Shown piece by piece: positions 1 to 7,587 of a stretch of DNA of 64,000 bases. Under the pieces are notes generated by a model. That model searched no databases. It worked only from the letters and a program-made list of their open reading frames with translations, and was not told the origin of the DNA. Positions within the stretch are counted from its first letter, which is position 1. Each line of letters begins with the position of its first letter. Source of the stretch: JBCBWG01 sp036804185 (lineage in GTDB: Bacteria > Pseudomonadota > Alphaproteobacteria > Rhizobiales > Hyphomicrobiaceae); the NCBI GenBank assembly GCA_050330095.1, contig JBHJOC010000034.1, forward strand, positions 1 to 64,000, given 5' to 3'. Both the position numbers and the translations under genes were made by a program.

Positions 1-594
1 GGCCTCGATTCGGCCCGGCGATGTCGGCGACGGCTCGTCCTCGGCGATGATCCGATAGCCGAGCCTGCGAATAGCCTGAGCTGCGAGATCGAATGCTTCA
101 GCCGGTGGGCGATCAACGACGATCGGCTGAATATCGGGATAAAGGCTTGCCTGCACACGGGACGCAATAACACCACGGTACGAGACCGAGTTGGCGCCAC
201 GCGGGCGTTGTTCGGCGGCAGCGATGAACTCAGGCGGCTGTTCGGTGTCAGTCGTAACATCGTTGAGCGGCGGCGCTGCGAGGATCATCGGCATATACGC
301 CGCGGGCCAAGCGAGCAGCAGCAATGCCAAGAGCAGCCCGCCGACGGCAACCCCAAAACCCGGCCGCCCTTTCCAGAAGATCACGGCCGCGGCTAAAATC
401 GCGAAAAAAACGGCGAGAGCCGCGAGCGCAAATGCCACGGCGATCGAATTCATGAGGACCGGCGTCGATAGGCCGAACGCGCGGTGGAGGATCAGAGCGC
501 AGGCCGCGAGAGCCAGCGCGAAGCTTGCCAGGCGAACCGACCACACTGCAGCCCCAACGATTGGTGGACGCGCCTTTGGTCGTGCCGTCGCCAT
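1..594 (-). CDS. DUF1499 family membrane protein, C-terminus cut by the window edge
   Basis: The reading frame is open from an ATG at 594 to the left edge, giving 198 codons. A strong ribosome binding site (GAGGGGG) lies just upstream of that ATG. The N-terminal half has three hydrophobic segments at about residues 20-38, 45-73 and 79-98. After them comes LNDVTTDTEQPPEF, a good match to the start of the DUF1499 domain, then YPDIQPIVVDRPPAEAF and RRLGYRIIAED, also typical of that family. DUF1499 proteins with three N-terminal helices are common in Hyphomicrobiales and have no established function. Other open frames over this stretch on both strands lack this match and are shadows. The call of the family is confident; the role is unknown. 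Confidence 0.85.
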   Translation of the reverse strand, partial: MATARPKARPPIVGAAVWSVRLASFALALAACALILHRAFGLSTPVLMNSIAVAFALAALAVFFAILAAAVIFWKGRPGFGVAVGGLLLALLLLAWPAAYMPMILAAPPLNDVTTDTEQPPEFIAAAEQRPRGANSVSYRGVIASRVQASLYPDIQPIVVDRPPAEAFDLAAQAIRRLGYRIIAEDEPSPTSPGRIEA

Positions 595-758
595 CCCATT
601 ACCCCCTCAGTGGGCACCGTTGAGGCGTCCTGGTCGGGACCTCCCCACGCCGACGCCTGGCAATCATTCCGCAATGCGGGTGATAGTCAGACTGTGCGGT
701 CCGGTCTACGGTCAGAAGCATCAACGCCCCTTCGCGCGTCGCCACTGCGTCATCGTCA

Positions 759-779
759 AGCCCCGCTCGGTGCGGGGCT
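759..779. other. GC-rich hairpin before the aminotransferase gene
   Basis: AGCCCCGC and GCGGGGCT form a perfect 8-bp stem around a 5-base loop. It lies between the divergent DUF1499 and aminotransferase genes, about 40 bases before the latter's start. No T-run follows, so it is not a clear terminator. It could be a leader structure. Confidence 0.4.
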
Positions 780-821
780 CGGCGCCGCGACCGGTGGACG
801 CCCAAAGCAAGGACTTGCGCC

Positions 822-2198
822 ATGCAACAGCTCACGAACTCAGCAGTCCGCGACATCGAGACGCTTCTCCATCCAACAACAAACCTGAACGTCCATCGTG
901 AGAAGGGACCGCTGGTCCTGGAGCGGGGCGCGGGCGTCTACGTCTACGACGTGCAGGGACGCCGCTATCTCGAGGGCCTTGCTGGGCTTTGGTGCACCGG
1001 TCTTGGTTATGGGCATCCGGAGCTGGTCGAGACCGCGCGCAAGCAGATGGAGCAGCTTTCGTTCACGCATCTTTTTGGCGGGCGCAGCCGCGAGCCGGCG
1101 ATCGAACTCGCCGAGCGGCTCAAGGCGCTGTCGCCAGCGCCGACGTCGAAGGTTTTTTTCACCTCATCCGGCAGCGAAGCCAACGACACCCAGATCAAGC
1201 TGACATGGTATTTGGCCAACGCCAGAGGTGATGTTCAGCGCAAGAAAATCATCTCACGTATGAGAGGCTACCACGGGGTCACGATCGGGAGCGGCAGCCT
1301 GACGGGCCTGCCGACGTTCCACGCTGATTTTGACCTGCCGATGTCGCGGGTCCTTCACACCGACTGCCCGCATTACTGGCGCAACGCCGAAGCCGGAGAA
1401 AGCGAGGAAGAGTTCTCCACGCGCATGGCCGAGCGCCTCGAAGCCATGATCCTGCGTGAGGGCCCTGAAACCGTTGCTGCATTCATTGCCGAACCCCTGC
1501 AGGGGGCTGGCGGGGTCATCCTGCCGCCAAAGAGCTATTTCCAGAAAGTGCAAAAGGTTCTGGACCGCTACGGCATTCGCTTCATCGTCGACGAAGTGAT
1601 CTGTGGCTTCGGACGCACGGGGAACTGGTTCGGCTCACAGACCTACGGCCTCAAGCCCGATACGATCTCGGTCGCAAAAGCCATTACGTCAGCCTACGTG
1701 CCACTCGGTGCAGTGACCGTGTCCGAGGAGGACTATGAGCTGATGCTCGAGGCGAGCCGCAAGAACGGCATGTTCGCGCACGGCTTCACCTATACGGGCC
1801 ATCCCCTCGCCTGCGCCGTCGCCAACAAGACGCTCGAGATCTATGAGCGCGATCGCATCGTCGAGCACGTGCGCCGTGTGGCACCGATCTTCCAGACGAG
1901 GCTACAGGCCCTCGCCAGCCATCCACTCGTCGGCGAAGCGCGGGGTATCGGACTGATCGGCGGGCTGGAACTGGTAGCAGATAAGGAAACGAAGGCATCT
2001 TTCCCTGCAGCCAAGGCCGTCGGCGCGAAGGTCGTCGCACTGGCTGAAGAGCAAAGTCTGATCTGCCGGGCCGTTGGCGGCGATACGGTTGCGATGTGCC
2101 CGCCCCTGATCATCACGGGGGCGCAGATCAATGAGGCGTTCGACGCACTTGGCGCTGCGCTCGACAAGACGCTCGATTGGGTCAGGGCGAGCCCATGA
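822..2198 (+). CDS. class III pyridoxal-phosphate aminotransferase (omega-aminotransferase type)
   Basis: A 458-aa protein of fold-type I, class III. It should move an amino group from an omega-amine or beta-amino acid to pyruvate or a similar keto acid. The cofactor motifs are present: SGSEAND at 116-122, HG at 151-152, DEVICGFGRTG at 257-267, and the Schiff-base lysine at about K286 in SVAKAITSAYVPLGA. Length and motif spacing match the taurine/putrescine/beta-alanine:pyruvate group, but the substrate cannot be read from the sequence. The start is supported by AAGGAC about 9 bases upstream. The gene is monocistronic, divergent from the DUF1499 gene, and separated by about 160 bases from the next gene. 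Confidence 0.9.
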   Translation: MQQLTNSAVRDIETLLHPTTNLNVHREKGPLVLERGAGVYVYDVQGRRYLEGLAGLWCTGLGYGHPELVETARKQMEQLSFTHLFGGRSREPAIELAERLKALSPAPTSKVFFTSSGSEANDTQIKLTWYLANARGDVQRKKIISRMRGYHGVTIGSGSLTGLPTFHADFDLPMSRVLHTDCPHYWRNAEAGESEEEFSTRMAERLEAMILREGPETVAAFIAEPLQGAGGVILPPKSYFQKVQKVLDRYGIRFIVDEVICGFGRTGNWFGSQTYGLKPDTISVAKAITSAYVPLGAVTVSEEDYELMLEASRKNGMFAHGFTYTGHPLACAVANKTLEIYERDRIVEHVRRVAPIFQTRLQALASHPLVGEARGIGLIGGLELVADKETKASFPAAKAVGAKVVALAEEQSLICRAVGGDTVAMCPPLIITGAQINEAFDALGAALDKTLDWVRASP

Positions 2199-2361
2199 GC
2201 TTGGCGGCCGACGATCGGCGGCACCGGTCATGATCCGATATGCGATGGGAGGTCAGCGCCAAGCGTGATGAGTGGGTCATTGGGCTCAAGGCGTCGCCGT
2301 CTCGACGGATGAGCCGAATCGGCGCGGAATTGCGTGCAATGCCCATAGCGGTGGACGATGC

Positions 2362-3669
2362 ATGAAACGGTTCGCTATCGCGCTCGCAGTTCCGCTTTTG
2401 ATGCTTTTGGTGCTTGCGCTCGCGTGGCCGCAGTCCTTCTTGCGCCTGCTCGCCGTCGTCGATCGCGGACCACCCCGGCTGACGGCGGATGAGACGCTCG
2501 CAAAGCGGGTTGCAAACACATCAGACGAAGCGCTCCGCAGGAGGCCGGCAGGCACGCCCACCGCAGCAGCCATCACCGCCGCTCCCGCAGCAGACCGCGT
2601 CCAGTTTCCTGAAGCCGGTCGCTTGGACAACGAGGTGGCCATTGTCGTCGCAGCCTGGACACTTGAGGCACCCGATCTTGCGCCAAACACGCAGGGCGCT
2701 GAGGCGGGTGCCTGGCGCACGAGCTTCGGTTCCGAACGACGAACGCACGCGGGCGCCGCAGCGCGCGCCGGCTTCGAGGCCGACGTCATCGTGCTCCCCT
2801 CGGTTTCGAGCGCAGCACGCGTTCGAAGTCTCTTTCCAGCTGAAGACTTCTTCGTCATTTCCTCACCCCAGTTGATGCAGCTGGCCTTGATGGAGCGGCG
2901 CACGGGTAAGACGGCGTCCAGCACCGGGGCCGCGATCGTGCTCCGCCGTACCTCCGGGGTCAGGCTGCTCCAGCGCCAGCGGATCAGCCCACGACAATCG
3001 AGCCTTGATCAGGTTCTGAGCCCGCTTCCCGAAGATCTTGCGCATGGAATATCTGACGGACCAAAGCCGTTTGCGATCGCGGTTGCCTTCGGAGAGGCGC
3101 GGCTTTGGATCGTCGCGGCAGACTTTTCAGGCTCGTGCATCGGACCCCGTGATTGCCGTGCGCGCGACGCACACCGGGAGGCGCTGCGCGGCTGGATCGC
3201 GCATCAAGCCGCTGACAATCATGCCGTGCTCGTGGTGGCGCGTGGCGCTGGCGCCAACGCGGTTTTACCGTTCGCTCCATCGATGGCAGTCGATCAGACA
3301 ACGCGCGGCATCGCAAAGGATCATGACTGTCGCCTGCCGGTCTCATCCATGGCGGGGACGGCAACGCGCGATCCAGAGCGCGCATCCCTGGCGGCGGCGG
3401 CCTCGCTCTGGCGATCACCCGATGCGCACGCCCGGGGAGGCGCCCAAGGCGAGGAGACCCGTGCCTGCGTGCTCCTTACACAACTGACGCTGCCGAAGCC
3501 TCGACCACTGCGTCGCGAGCTCGACTTTGCCGGCCAACATGAGAGCGATTCACAACACGACGCAGGACCCGCAGACGAACGCCCTGGCGTTCCGCCCACA
3601 GGGCCAGATTTCACGATTTCGTTCGATATCGAGCAGCCGCCGCCGATCGAGCGCCCGGCGCCAGACTGA
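2362..3669 (+). CDS. membrane-anchored protein resembling a degenerate endonuclease/exonuclease/phosphatase (EEP) domain
   Basis: A 435-aa protein when started at the ATG at 2362; an upstream in-frame ATG at 2272 would add 30 residues that look non-coding. Residues 3-33 form a signal anchor. The middle has the order of short blocks seen in EEP-fold proteins: VAAWT (96-100) where the family has a W-N strand, ADVIVLPSVSS (140-150) where it has DVVALQEV, LWIVAADFSGSC with C259 and C265, LRGWI (275-279), and ARGAGAN (293-299) where it has GDFN. If this alignment is right, the catalytic Asn, Glu and Asp/Asn positions are all replaced. The last 60 residues are proline-rich. This is pattern recognition rather than a profile match, and an unrelated fold remains possible. 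The gene is convergent with pdxH. Confidence 0.5.
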   Translation: MKRFAIALAVPLLMLLVLALAWPQSFLRLLAVVDRGPPRLTADETLAKRVANTSDEALRRRPAGTPTAAAITAAPAADRVQFPEAGRLDNEVAIVVAAWTLEAPDLAPNTQGAEAGAWRTSFGSERRTHAGAAARAGFEADVIVLPSVSSAARVRSLFPAEDFFVISSPQLMQLALMERRTGKTASSTGAAIVLRRTSGVRLLQRQRISPRQSSLDQVLSPLPEDLAHGISDGPKPFAIAVAFGEARLWIVAADFSGSCIGPRDCRARDAHREALRGWIAHQAADNHAVLVVARGAGANAVLPFAPSMAVDQTTRGIAKDHDCRLPVSSMAGTATRDPERASLAAAASLWRSPDAHARGGAQGEETRACVLLTQLTLPKPRPLRRELDFAGQHESDSQHDAGPADERPGVPPTGPDFTISFDIEQPPPIERPAPD

Positions 3670-3721
3670 GGCAGCGGCGCTGTTCGCCGCGCGTCCCACC
3701 CCGCGTCGGCAGCCAGCGCCG

Positions 3722-4384
3722 TCAGGGAAACAACTGCGCGCGCAGCCAAGGCTCTGACAGCTTTTCGCGCGCAAAGTGCAGACGGTCGTGCAGGCGATAG
3801 GGCCGGTCGTGCCAAAACTCGATCGATAAGGGCGTCAGGCGGAAGCCGGACCAGTGCGCGGGCCGCGGGACATCCCGTCCCTCGAATTCATTGGACAGGC
3901 GCGCGACCTCATCCGCCAAAGTCGTTGGAGAAGGCATCGGCTGCGATTGTCGTGAAGCCCACGCCCCGATTTGGCTCCCGCGTGGGCGCGACGCGAAATA
4001 GGCGTCGGCCTCGGCATCCTCGACACGCTTCACGAGACCGCGGATGCGAACCTGCCGGCGAAGTGATTTCCAGTGAAAATTGAGCGCCGCCTTGCCGGTG
4101 CCGTAAATCTCGTCGGCCTTCTGACTTTGGTGGTTGGTATAGAGGACAAATCCCCGCTCTGGTCCGAAGTCGGCCCCATCCAAGCCCTTCAGCAAGACGA
4201 CCCTGACATTGGGCATGCCATCCTTGTCGACGGTGGCGAGTGCCATGGCATTAGGGTCGTTCAGCTCATGCGTCTCGGCGTCACTGAACCATGCCTCGAA
4301 GAGGCCAAAAGGGTCCGTGACATTGAGAAAGTCATCAGCTCCGGGCAGCGCATCTGCAGCCGGTTCGCTGGTCAGAACGCTCAT
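3722..4384 (-). CDS. pdxH: pyridoxamine 5'-phosphate oxidase
   Basis: A 220-aa FMN enzyme that oxidises pyridoxine and pyridoxamine phosphate to pyridoxal phosphate, the last step of vitamin B6 salvage and synthesis. The FMN and substrate segments are in order: RVVLLKG, FVLYTN, RQVRIRG, then SRPRGSQIGAWASRQS, which is near-diagnostic for PdxH. The C-terminal dimerisation region (LTPLSIEFWHDRPYRLHDR) ends in RAQLFP, close to the usual RLxP terminus. GGAG lies a few bases before the ATG. The gene is transcribed away from the RT0821-like gene; pdxH near fabI is a familiar Hyphomicrobiales arrangement. Confidence 0.95.
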   Translation of the reverse strand: MSVLTSEPAADALPGADDFLNVTDPFGLFEAWFSDAETHELNDPNAMALATVDKDGMPNVRVVLLKGLDGADFGPERGFVLYTNHQSQKADEIYGTGKAALNFHWKSLRRQVRIRGLVKRVEDAEADAYFASRPRGSQIGAWASRQSQPMPSPTTLADEVARLSNEFEGRDVPRPAHWSGFRLTPLSIEFWHDRPYRLHDRLHFAREKLSEPWLRAQLFP

Positions 4385-4657
4385 GTGTCACTCCTCGGTC
4401 GATCCGTTGTCCATGTGCCGATCAGGCGTTGCAAACGCACCGGGCCACCCACGGCGTCGCCAGGCGGGCACACCATGGCATCCCCAATCTTGGCCCAAGG
4501 CGCTGTCCGCCACCAGACGTCGATCAACGCGCAATTAACCACAACCGGACATCATGCGCCCAGAGCGTGGTGTCGCGTTCACTTGAAGACGGGCGCCGAG
4601 CACGGCTGGGGCTCGCGATCATGGATAGCGCCCCCCAGTCGTCGGGAGATGTGTGTG

Positions 4658-5122
4658 ATGCGTTGTGTCAGAAGTTCGCAAGCGGACCTTTCTACGGCGG
4701 TTCTGACCCTTCTCACTGGCTGCGGCCTCGTGTTCTTGATCTTGAGCTCGGCCTCCCCCGTGCGAGCCGAACGCGAGAGCGGTACCGCGCCTGTGACAGC
4801 CGAGCCGTCCTCGGCGCCATCGAACTTGAAGGGGACGACGCCGGACGCACGCAAGCCTCGCCTTGGCGGACAAGAGCGCGCCCACATGCTCGAAGCGATC
4901 GCAACCGCGCTCGAAGAAGTCCCGGACGGATCAACATATGTTTGGCATCGCACCAGCGGCGGGCTCAGCGCGTTCATCAAGCCAACCGCGGCGTTTGCAG
5001 ATCGCGACGGGCGGGTCTGCCGGACGATCGAGGTCACGATCGTCCTTGCAGATCGTGAGCGGGCGGCCTCGGGCGCGGCCTGTCGTGAGACCGACGGCAC
5101 CTGGCGTCTCGGCACGTCTTGA
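4658..5122 (+). CDS. RT0821/Lpp0805-like exported surface protein
   Basis: The frame is open from 4073, but its first part runs antisense through pdxH. The likely start is ATG at 4658, nine bases after GGGAG; an ATG at 4649 touches that site directly. This gives 154 aa. A signal sequence or anchor spans about residues 11-37, ending SPVRAER. The C-terminal 70 residues (VPDGSTYVWHRTSGGLSAFI, CRTIEVTIVLADRERAASGAACRETDGTWRLG) resemble the C-terminal domain of RT0821/Lpp0805 surface antigens. The glycine-rich 2TM part found in longer members is absent. It probably acts in the envelope; no activity is known. Confidence 0.7.
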   Translation: MRCVRSSQADLSTAVLTLLTGCGLVFLILSSASPVRAERESGTAPVTAEPSSAPSNLKGTTPDARKPRLGGQERAHMLEAIATALEEVPDGSTYVWHRTSGGLSAFIKPTAAFADRDGRVCRTIEVTIVLADRERAASGAACRETDGTWRLGTS

Positions 5123-5310
5123 GGCGTTCGTCGCACCATTGCTGATCGGTCCTTCAATCGGAGAAGGTCTCAATCGAGGCGCGATGAACGCCTTGCTCAG
5201 ATCTTGATGGTGCTCGTGGCGCCGATGCGGTTTGCTGGACGGCCTCTCGCCCTGAGTGCGCTCGTGGTGCAAAAACGCCAGGGCCCACGCCCTTGCCGAG
5301 CCGACATGGC

Positions 5311-5340
5311 TTGTCGTCACCAGAGTTTAGTGGTGTAGGA
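5311..5340 (+). promoter_or_regulatory. probable fabI promoter with a short palindrome
   Basis: TTGTCG at 5311 followed by TAGGAT at about 5336 resembles a -35/-10 pair with a long spacer. Between them CACCA (5318-5322) and TGGTG (5331-5335) form an inverted repeat with an 8-base gap. The position before fabI suggests an operator, but no regulator can be assigned. Confidence 0.35.
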
Positions 5341-5374
5341 TCGGGCTCAGGTTCAGGATAAGGGGCCAATCCGC

Positions 5375-6211
5375 ATGAGCACGACGTCTTCAGAGAGCAC
5401 GCCGCTGGCGGGGAGTTTGATGGCCGGCAAGCGCGGGCTCGTCATGGGCGTCGCGAACAACCGCTCGATCGCCTGGGGTATTGCCCAGGCGGTGGCGGCT
5501 CAGGGCGCCGAACTCGCGTTCACCTACCAGGGCGACGCGCTCAAGAAGCGCGTTGAACCGCTTGCCGCTGAGCTCGGTGCGCGCCTCGTCTTGCCGTGCG
5601 ACGTGACCGACCGGCAGTCAATGGACGCTTTGTTCGCCACCCTGTCTGAAGCTTGGGGGACGCTTGATTTCTTGGTCCACGCGATCGCCTTCTCCGACAA
5701 GAACGAACTCGACGGCCGCTATCTCGACACGAGCGAGGAGAACTTCACGCGCACGATGTTGATCTCGTGCTATTCGCTGACCGCGCTAGCGAAGCGGGCC
5801 GAGCCGCTGATGAAGCCCGGCGCCTCGATCGTGACGTTGACGTACTACGGGGCCGAGAAAGTGATGCCCCATTACAATGTCATGGGTGTCGCAAAAGCGG
5901 CACTCGAAGCGAGCGTGCGCTATCTTGCGGCCGATCTGGGTCGGGACGGCATTCGCGTGAACGCGGTCTCAGCGGGGCCGATCAAGACACTTGCGGCGTC
6001 AGGGATCGCTGACTTCCGCTATATCCTGAAGTGGAACGAATATAATTCTGCCTTGCGCCGCAACGTGACCATCCAGGATGTTGGCAACTCGGCGCTCTAT
6101 TTGCTGTCGGACCTGTCCAACGGCGTGACGGGCGAGATCCACCACGTCGACAGCGGCTATCACCTGCAAGGCATGAAGAACGAGGAAGCGCCGGACATCA
6201 CGGTCGTCTGA
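5375..6211 (+). CDS. fabI: enoyl-[acyl-carrier-protein] reductase FabI
   Basis: A 278-aa NADH-dependent reductase for the last step of each fatty acid elongation cycle. The FabI-type dinucleotide site is GVANNRSIAWG at 25-35. The catalytic pair is Y167 and K174 in the Y-x6-K spacing that separates FabI from ordinary SDRs, with Y157/Y158 in the partner position. The substrate loop GPIKTLAASGI (201-211) is intact. AAGGGG lies 10 bases before the ATG. Length is slightly above the usual 260-275 because of a short N-terminal extension, MSTTSSESTPLAGSLM. Confidence 0.97.
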   Translation: MSTTSSESTPLAGSLMAGKRGLVMGVANNRSIAWGIAQAVAAQGAELAFTYQGDALKKRVEPLAAELGARLVLPCDVTDRQSMDALFATLSEAWGTLDFLVHAIAFSDKNELDGRYLDTSEENFTRTMLISCYSLTALAKRAEPLMKPGASIVTLTYYGAEKVMPHYNVMGVAKAALEASVRYLAADLGRDGIRVNAVSAGPIKTLAASGIADFRYILKWNEYNSALRRNVTIQDVGNSALYLLSDLSNGVTGEIHHVDSGYHLQGMKNEEAPDITVV

Positions 6212-6288
6212 CTGCCATCCATCATTGCGCGCCAATCGGCTCACGCGGCAGGTCACGAAATCGTTAGCCGCGTAATCTCAAACGTGTT

Positions 6289-6327
6289 TTATCAATTGAT
6301 GAATGGTCATGCATATAATTGGCCATG
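6289..6327 (+). promoter_or_regulatory. AT-rich promoter/operator region of the TetR gene
   Basis: In a GC-rich setting these 40 bases are strikingly AT-rich. ATCAATTGAT (6291-6300) is a perfect 10-bp palindrome. GGTCATG (6305-6311) and CATGATC (6324-6330) form a second inverted repeat with one mismatch, reaching into the TetR start codon. This fits autoregulation by the TetR protein. Confidence 0.4.
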
Positions 6328-6921
6328 ATCAAAACCAACACACGTGGCCGTCCGCGGTCTTTCGATGCCCGAACAGCGCTTCGCTCGGCAATGCGCGTGT
6401 TCTGGGCCAATGGCTTCAACGCCACGAGCTACGATGCGCTCGAACGCGCGACAGCCTTGCGGCGCCAGAGCCTGATCTATGCCTTCGGTGACAAGCGGTC
6501 GATGTTTTGCAGCGCTTTGGACCTCTATGCGCAAGATCGCATCGCAGAAGTCATCAGCATGCTCGAGACTCCTGGATCGCCGCTCGATAACGTCAGGGCG
6601 GTTTTTGCATCCTGGCTTCGCGATGCGCAGAACCCAGCCCATCGTGGTTGTTTGATCGTCAATACGGCCGGAGAATTCGGCCGGTCAGACCCCGTGGTGG
6701 CAGATGCGATCGCGCACGCCACGGACCGTTTGCGCGCGGCGTTTGGTCGTGCTTTCGAGCGCGCGATCGAGGCCGGGGAACTTGGTCCCGATCACGATCC
6801 ACACGCGCTTGCGGAGCTTGCGATTGTCGCCGGGGACGGTGCCCTTCTTCATGCACGCGTCAGCGCCCGATCCGACCACGCAGCACGTGCCATCGGCGCA
6901 TTCCTGAAGCTACTTCGCTGA
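6325..6921 (+). CDS. TetR/AcrR family transcriptional regulator
   Basis: A 198-aa one-domain regulator. The N-terminal helix-turn-helix covers about residues 8-52 (RGRPRSFDARTALRSAMRVF, then GFNATSYDALERATALRRQS, then LIYAFGDKRSMF), a clear TetR DNA-binding pattern. The rest is the helical ligand-binding and dimer domain, including RGCLIVNTAGEFG, common in the AefR/QacR-like branch. The start is ATG at 6325; a TTG at 6319 would add two residues. It lies just ahead of an SMR efflux gene and probably represses it and itself. The inducer is not known. Confidence 0.88.
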   Translation: MIKTNTRGRPRSFDARTALRSAMRVFWANGFNATSYDALERATALRRQSLIYAFGDKRSMFCSALDLYAQDRIAEVISMLETPGSPLDNVRAVFASWLRDAQNPAHRGCLIVNTAGEFGRSDPVVADAIAHATDRLRAAFGRAFERAIEAGELGPDHDPHALAELAIVAGDGALLHARVSARSDHAARAIGAFLKLLR

Positions 6922-6990
6922 CCATCGCGCGATCAGGCGCAGGCCCCTGTGGGGCAATTTTATGAACCACCATACAGAAAAGGAAAGACG

Positions 6991-7146
6991 ATGACCACCA
7001 CGCTGCCCCCAGACCCGGCCAGCAACCGGCACGGCGGACTTGCGCCGGCTCGTTCGACCGGGCGCCCGGCAACCAAACCCGCTTGGTTGGCACCAACCGC
7101 TGCCTGGCGTTCGCCAGGCTCTCTGCAAGGGAGTGCCGCGCCATGA
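6991..7146 (+). CDS. possible 51-aa leader ORF translationally linked to the SMR gene
   Basis: ATG at 6991 follows AAAGGAAAG by 4 bases, a good ribosome binding site. The frame runs 51 codons and its TGA overlaps the SMR start codon as ATGA. The peptide is rich in Pro, Ala, Arg and Thr and has no membrane segment or known domain. Two hairpins fall inside it. It may be a leader peptide for translational coupling or attenuation, or an open frame without function. The site and overlap argue for the former. Confidence 0.35.
   Translation: MTTTLPPDPASNRHGGLAPARSTGRPATKPAWLAPTAAWRSPGSLQGSAAP
7085..7119 (+). other. two tandem hairpins just before the SMR start
   Basis: GGTTGG-CA-CCAACC (7085-7098) and GCCTGGCG-TT-CGCCAGGC (7102-7119) are perfect stems directly in front of the SMR ribosome binding site (AAGGGAG, about 7127). 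They do not carry the ACGR loops of the mini-ykkC guanidine riboswitch. They could modulate access to the SMR start. Confidence 0.4.
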
Positions 7147-7490
7147 CCCTCGCCTGGATTTATCTTGCCTTGGCTGTCCTGTTCGAGATCGCGTTCGCAC
7201 TCTCGATGAAGGCGTCCAAGGGATTCACCGTGTTGTGGCCCACCTTGCTTACGGTGGTTGGCGTCATCGGTGGCATTGGACTGCTGACGCTGGCCTTGCG
7301 GACACTCCCGGTGTCGGTCGGCTATCCCGTTTGGGTCGGCGCAGGCGCTATCGGAACTGTTCTCCTCGGACATCTCATGTTCGGCGAGCCACTGGGTTTT
7401 GTGAAGCTCGCCAGTGTCGCCTTGATCGCGATTGGCGTGGCTGGGCTCAAGGCGAGTGCGGCGGAGCTCACAGTGGGACTACCGTCATGA
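7143..7490 (+). CDS. small multidrug resistance (SMR) transporter, Gdx/SugE-like
   Basis: A 115-aa inner-membrane protein with four helices, which should work as a dual-topology dimer and exchange protons for a cationic substrate. The essential membrane glutamate is E15 in LFEIAFALSMKAS. Y61 and W64 in GYPVWVGAGAIGT match the binding-site residues. VWVGAGAIG is nearer to guanidinium exporters (SugE/Gdx) than to EmrE drug pumps, but this is a motif-level judgement. The start at 7143, after AAGGGAG, removes an N-terminal extension with no membrane character. It follows the TetR gene and a possible leader ORF. Confidence 0.88.
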   Translation: MTLAWIYLALAVLFEIAFALSMKASKGFTVLWPTLLTVVGVIGGIGLLTLALRTLPVSVGYPVWVGAGAIGTVLLGHLMFGEPLGFVKLASVALIAIGVAGLKASAAELTVGLPS

Positions 7491-7587
7491 ACCGCAGATT
7501 TTTGACCGCTGGAGGTGGAGCATGCGCGGTCGTCGCAGGATGTCCCCGCCCAGTTCTGCGACCTCGCCGCACAGAAGGACCGTTCCG

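Noticed and set aside
191..901. Plus-strand frames over the left edge
   Set aside because: The minus-strand frame there encodes a recognisable DUF1499 protein with a good ribosome binding site.
4073..4657. N-terminal extension of the 349-codon frame ending at 5122
   Set aside because: It runs antisense through pdxH and has no coding character; the ribosome binding site supports the start at 4658.
6922..7142. Guanidine riboswitch before the SMR gene
   Set aside because: The hairpins lack the ACGR loops of the mini-ykkC class, and no ykkC-I or class III core was recognisable.
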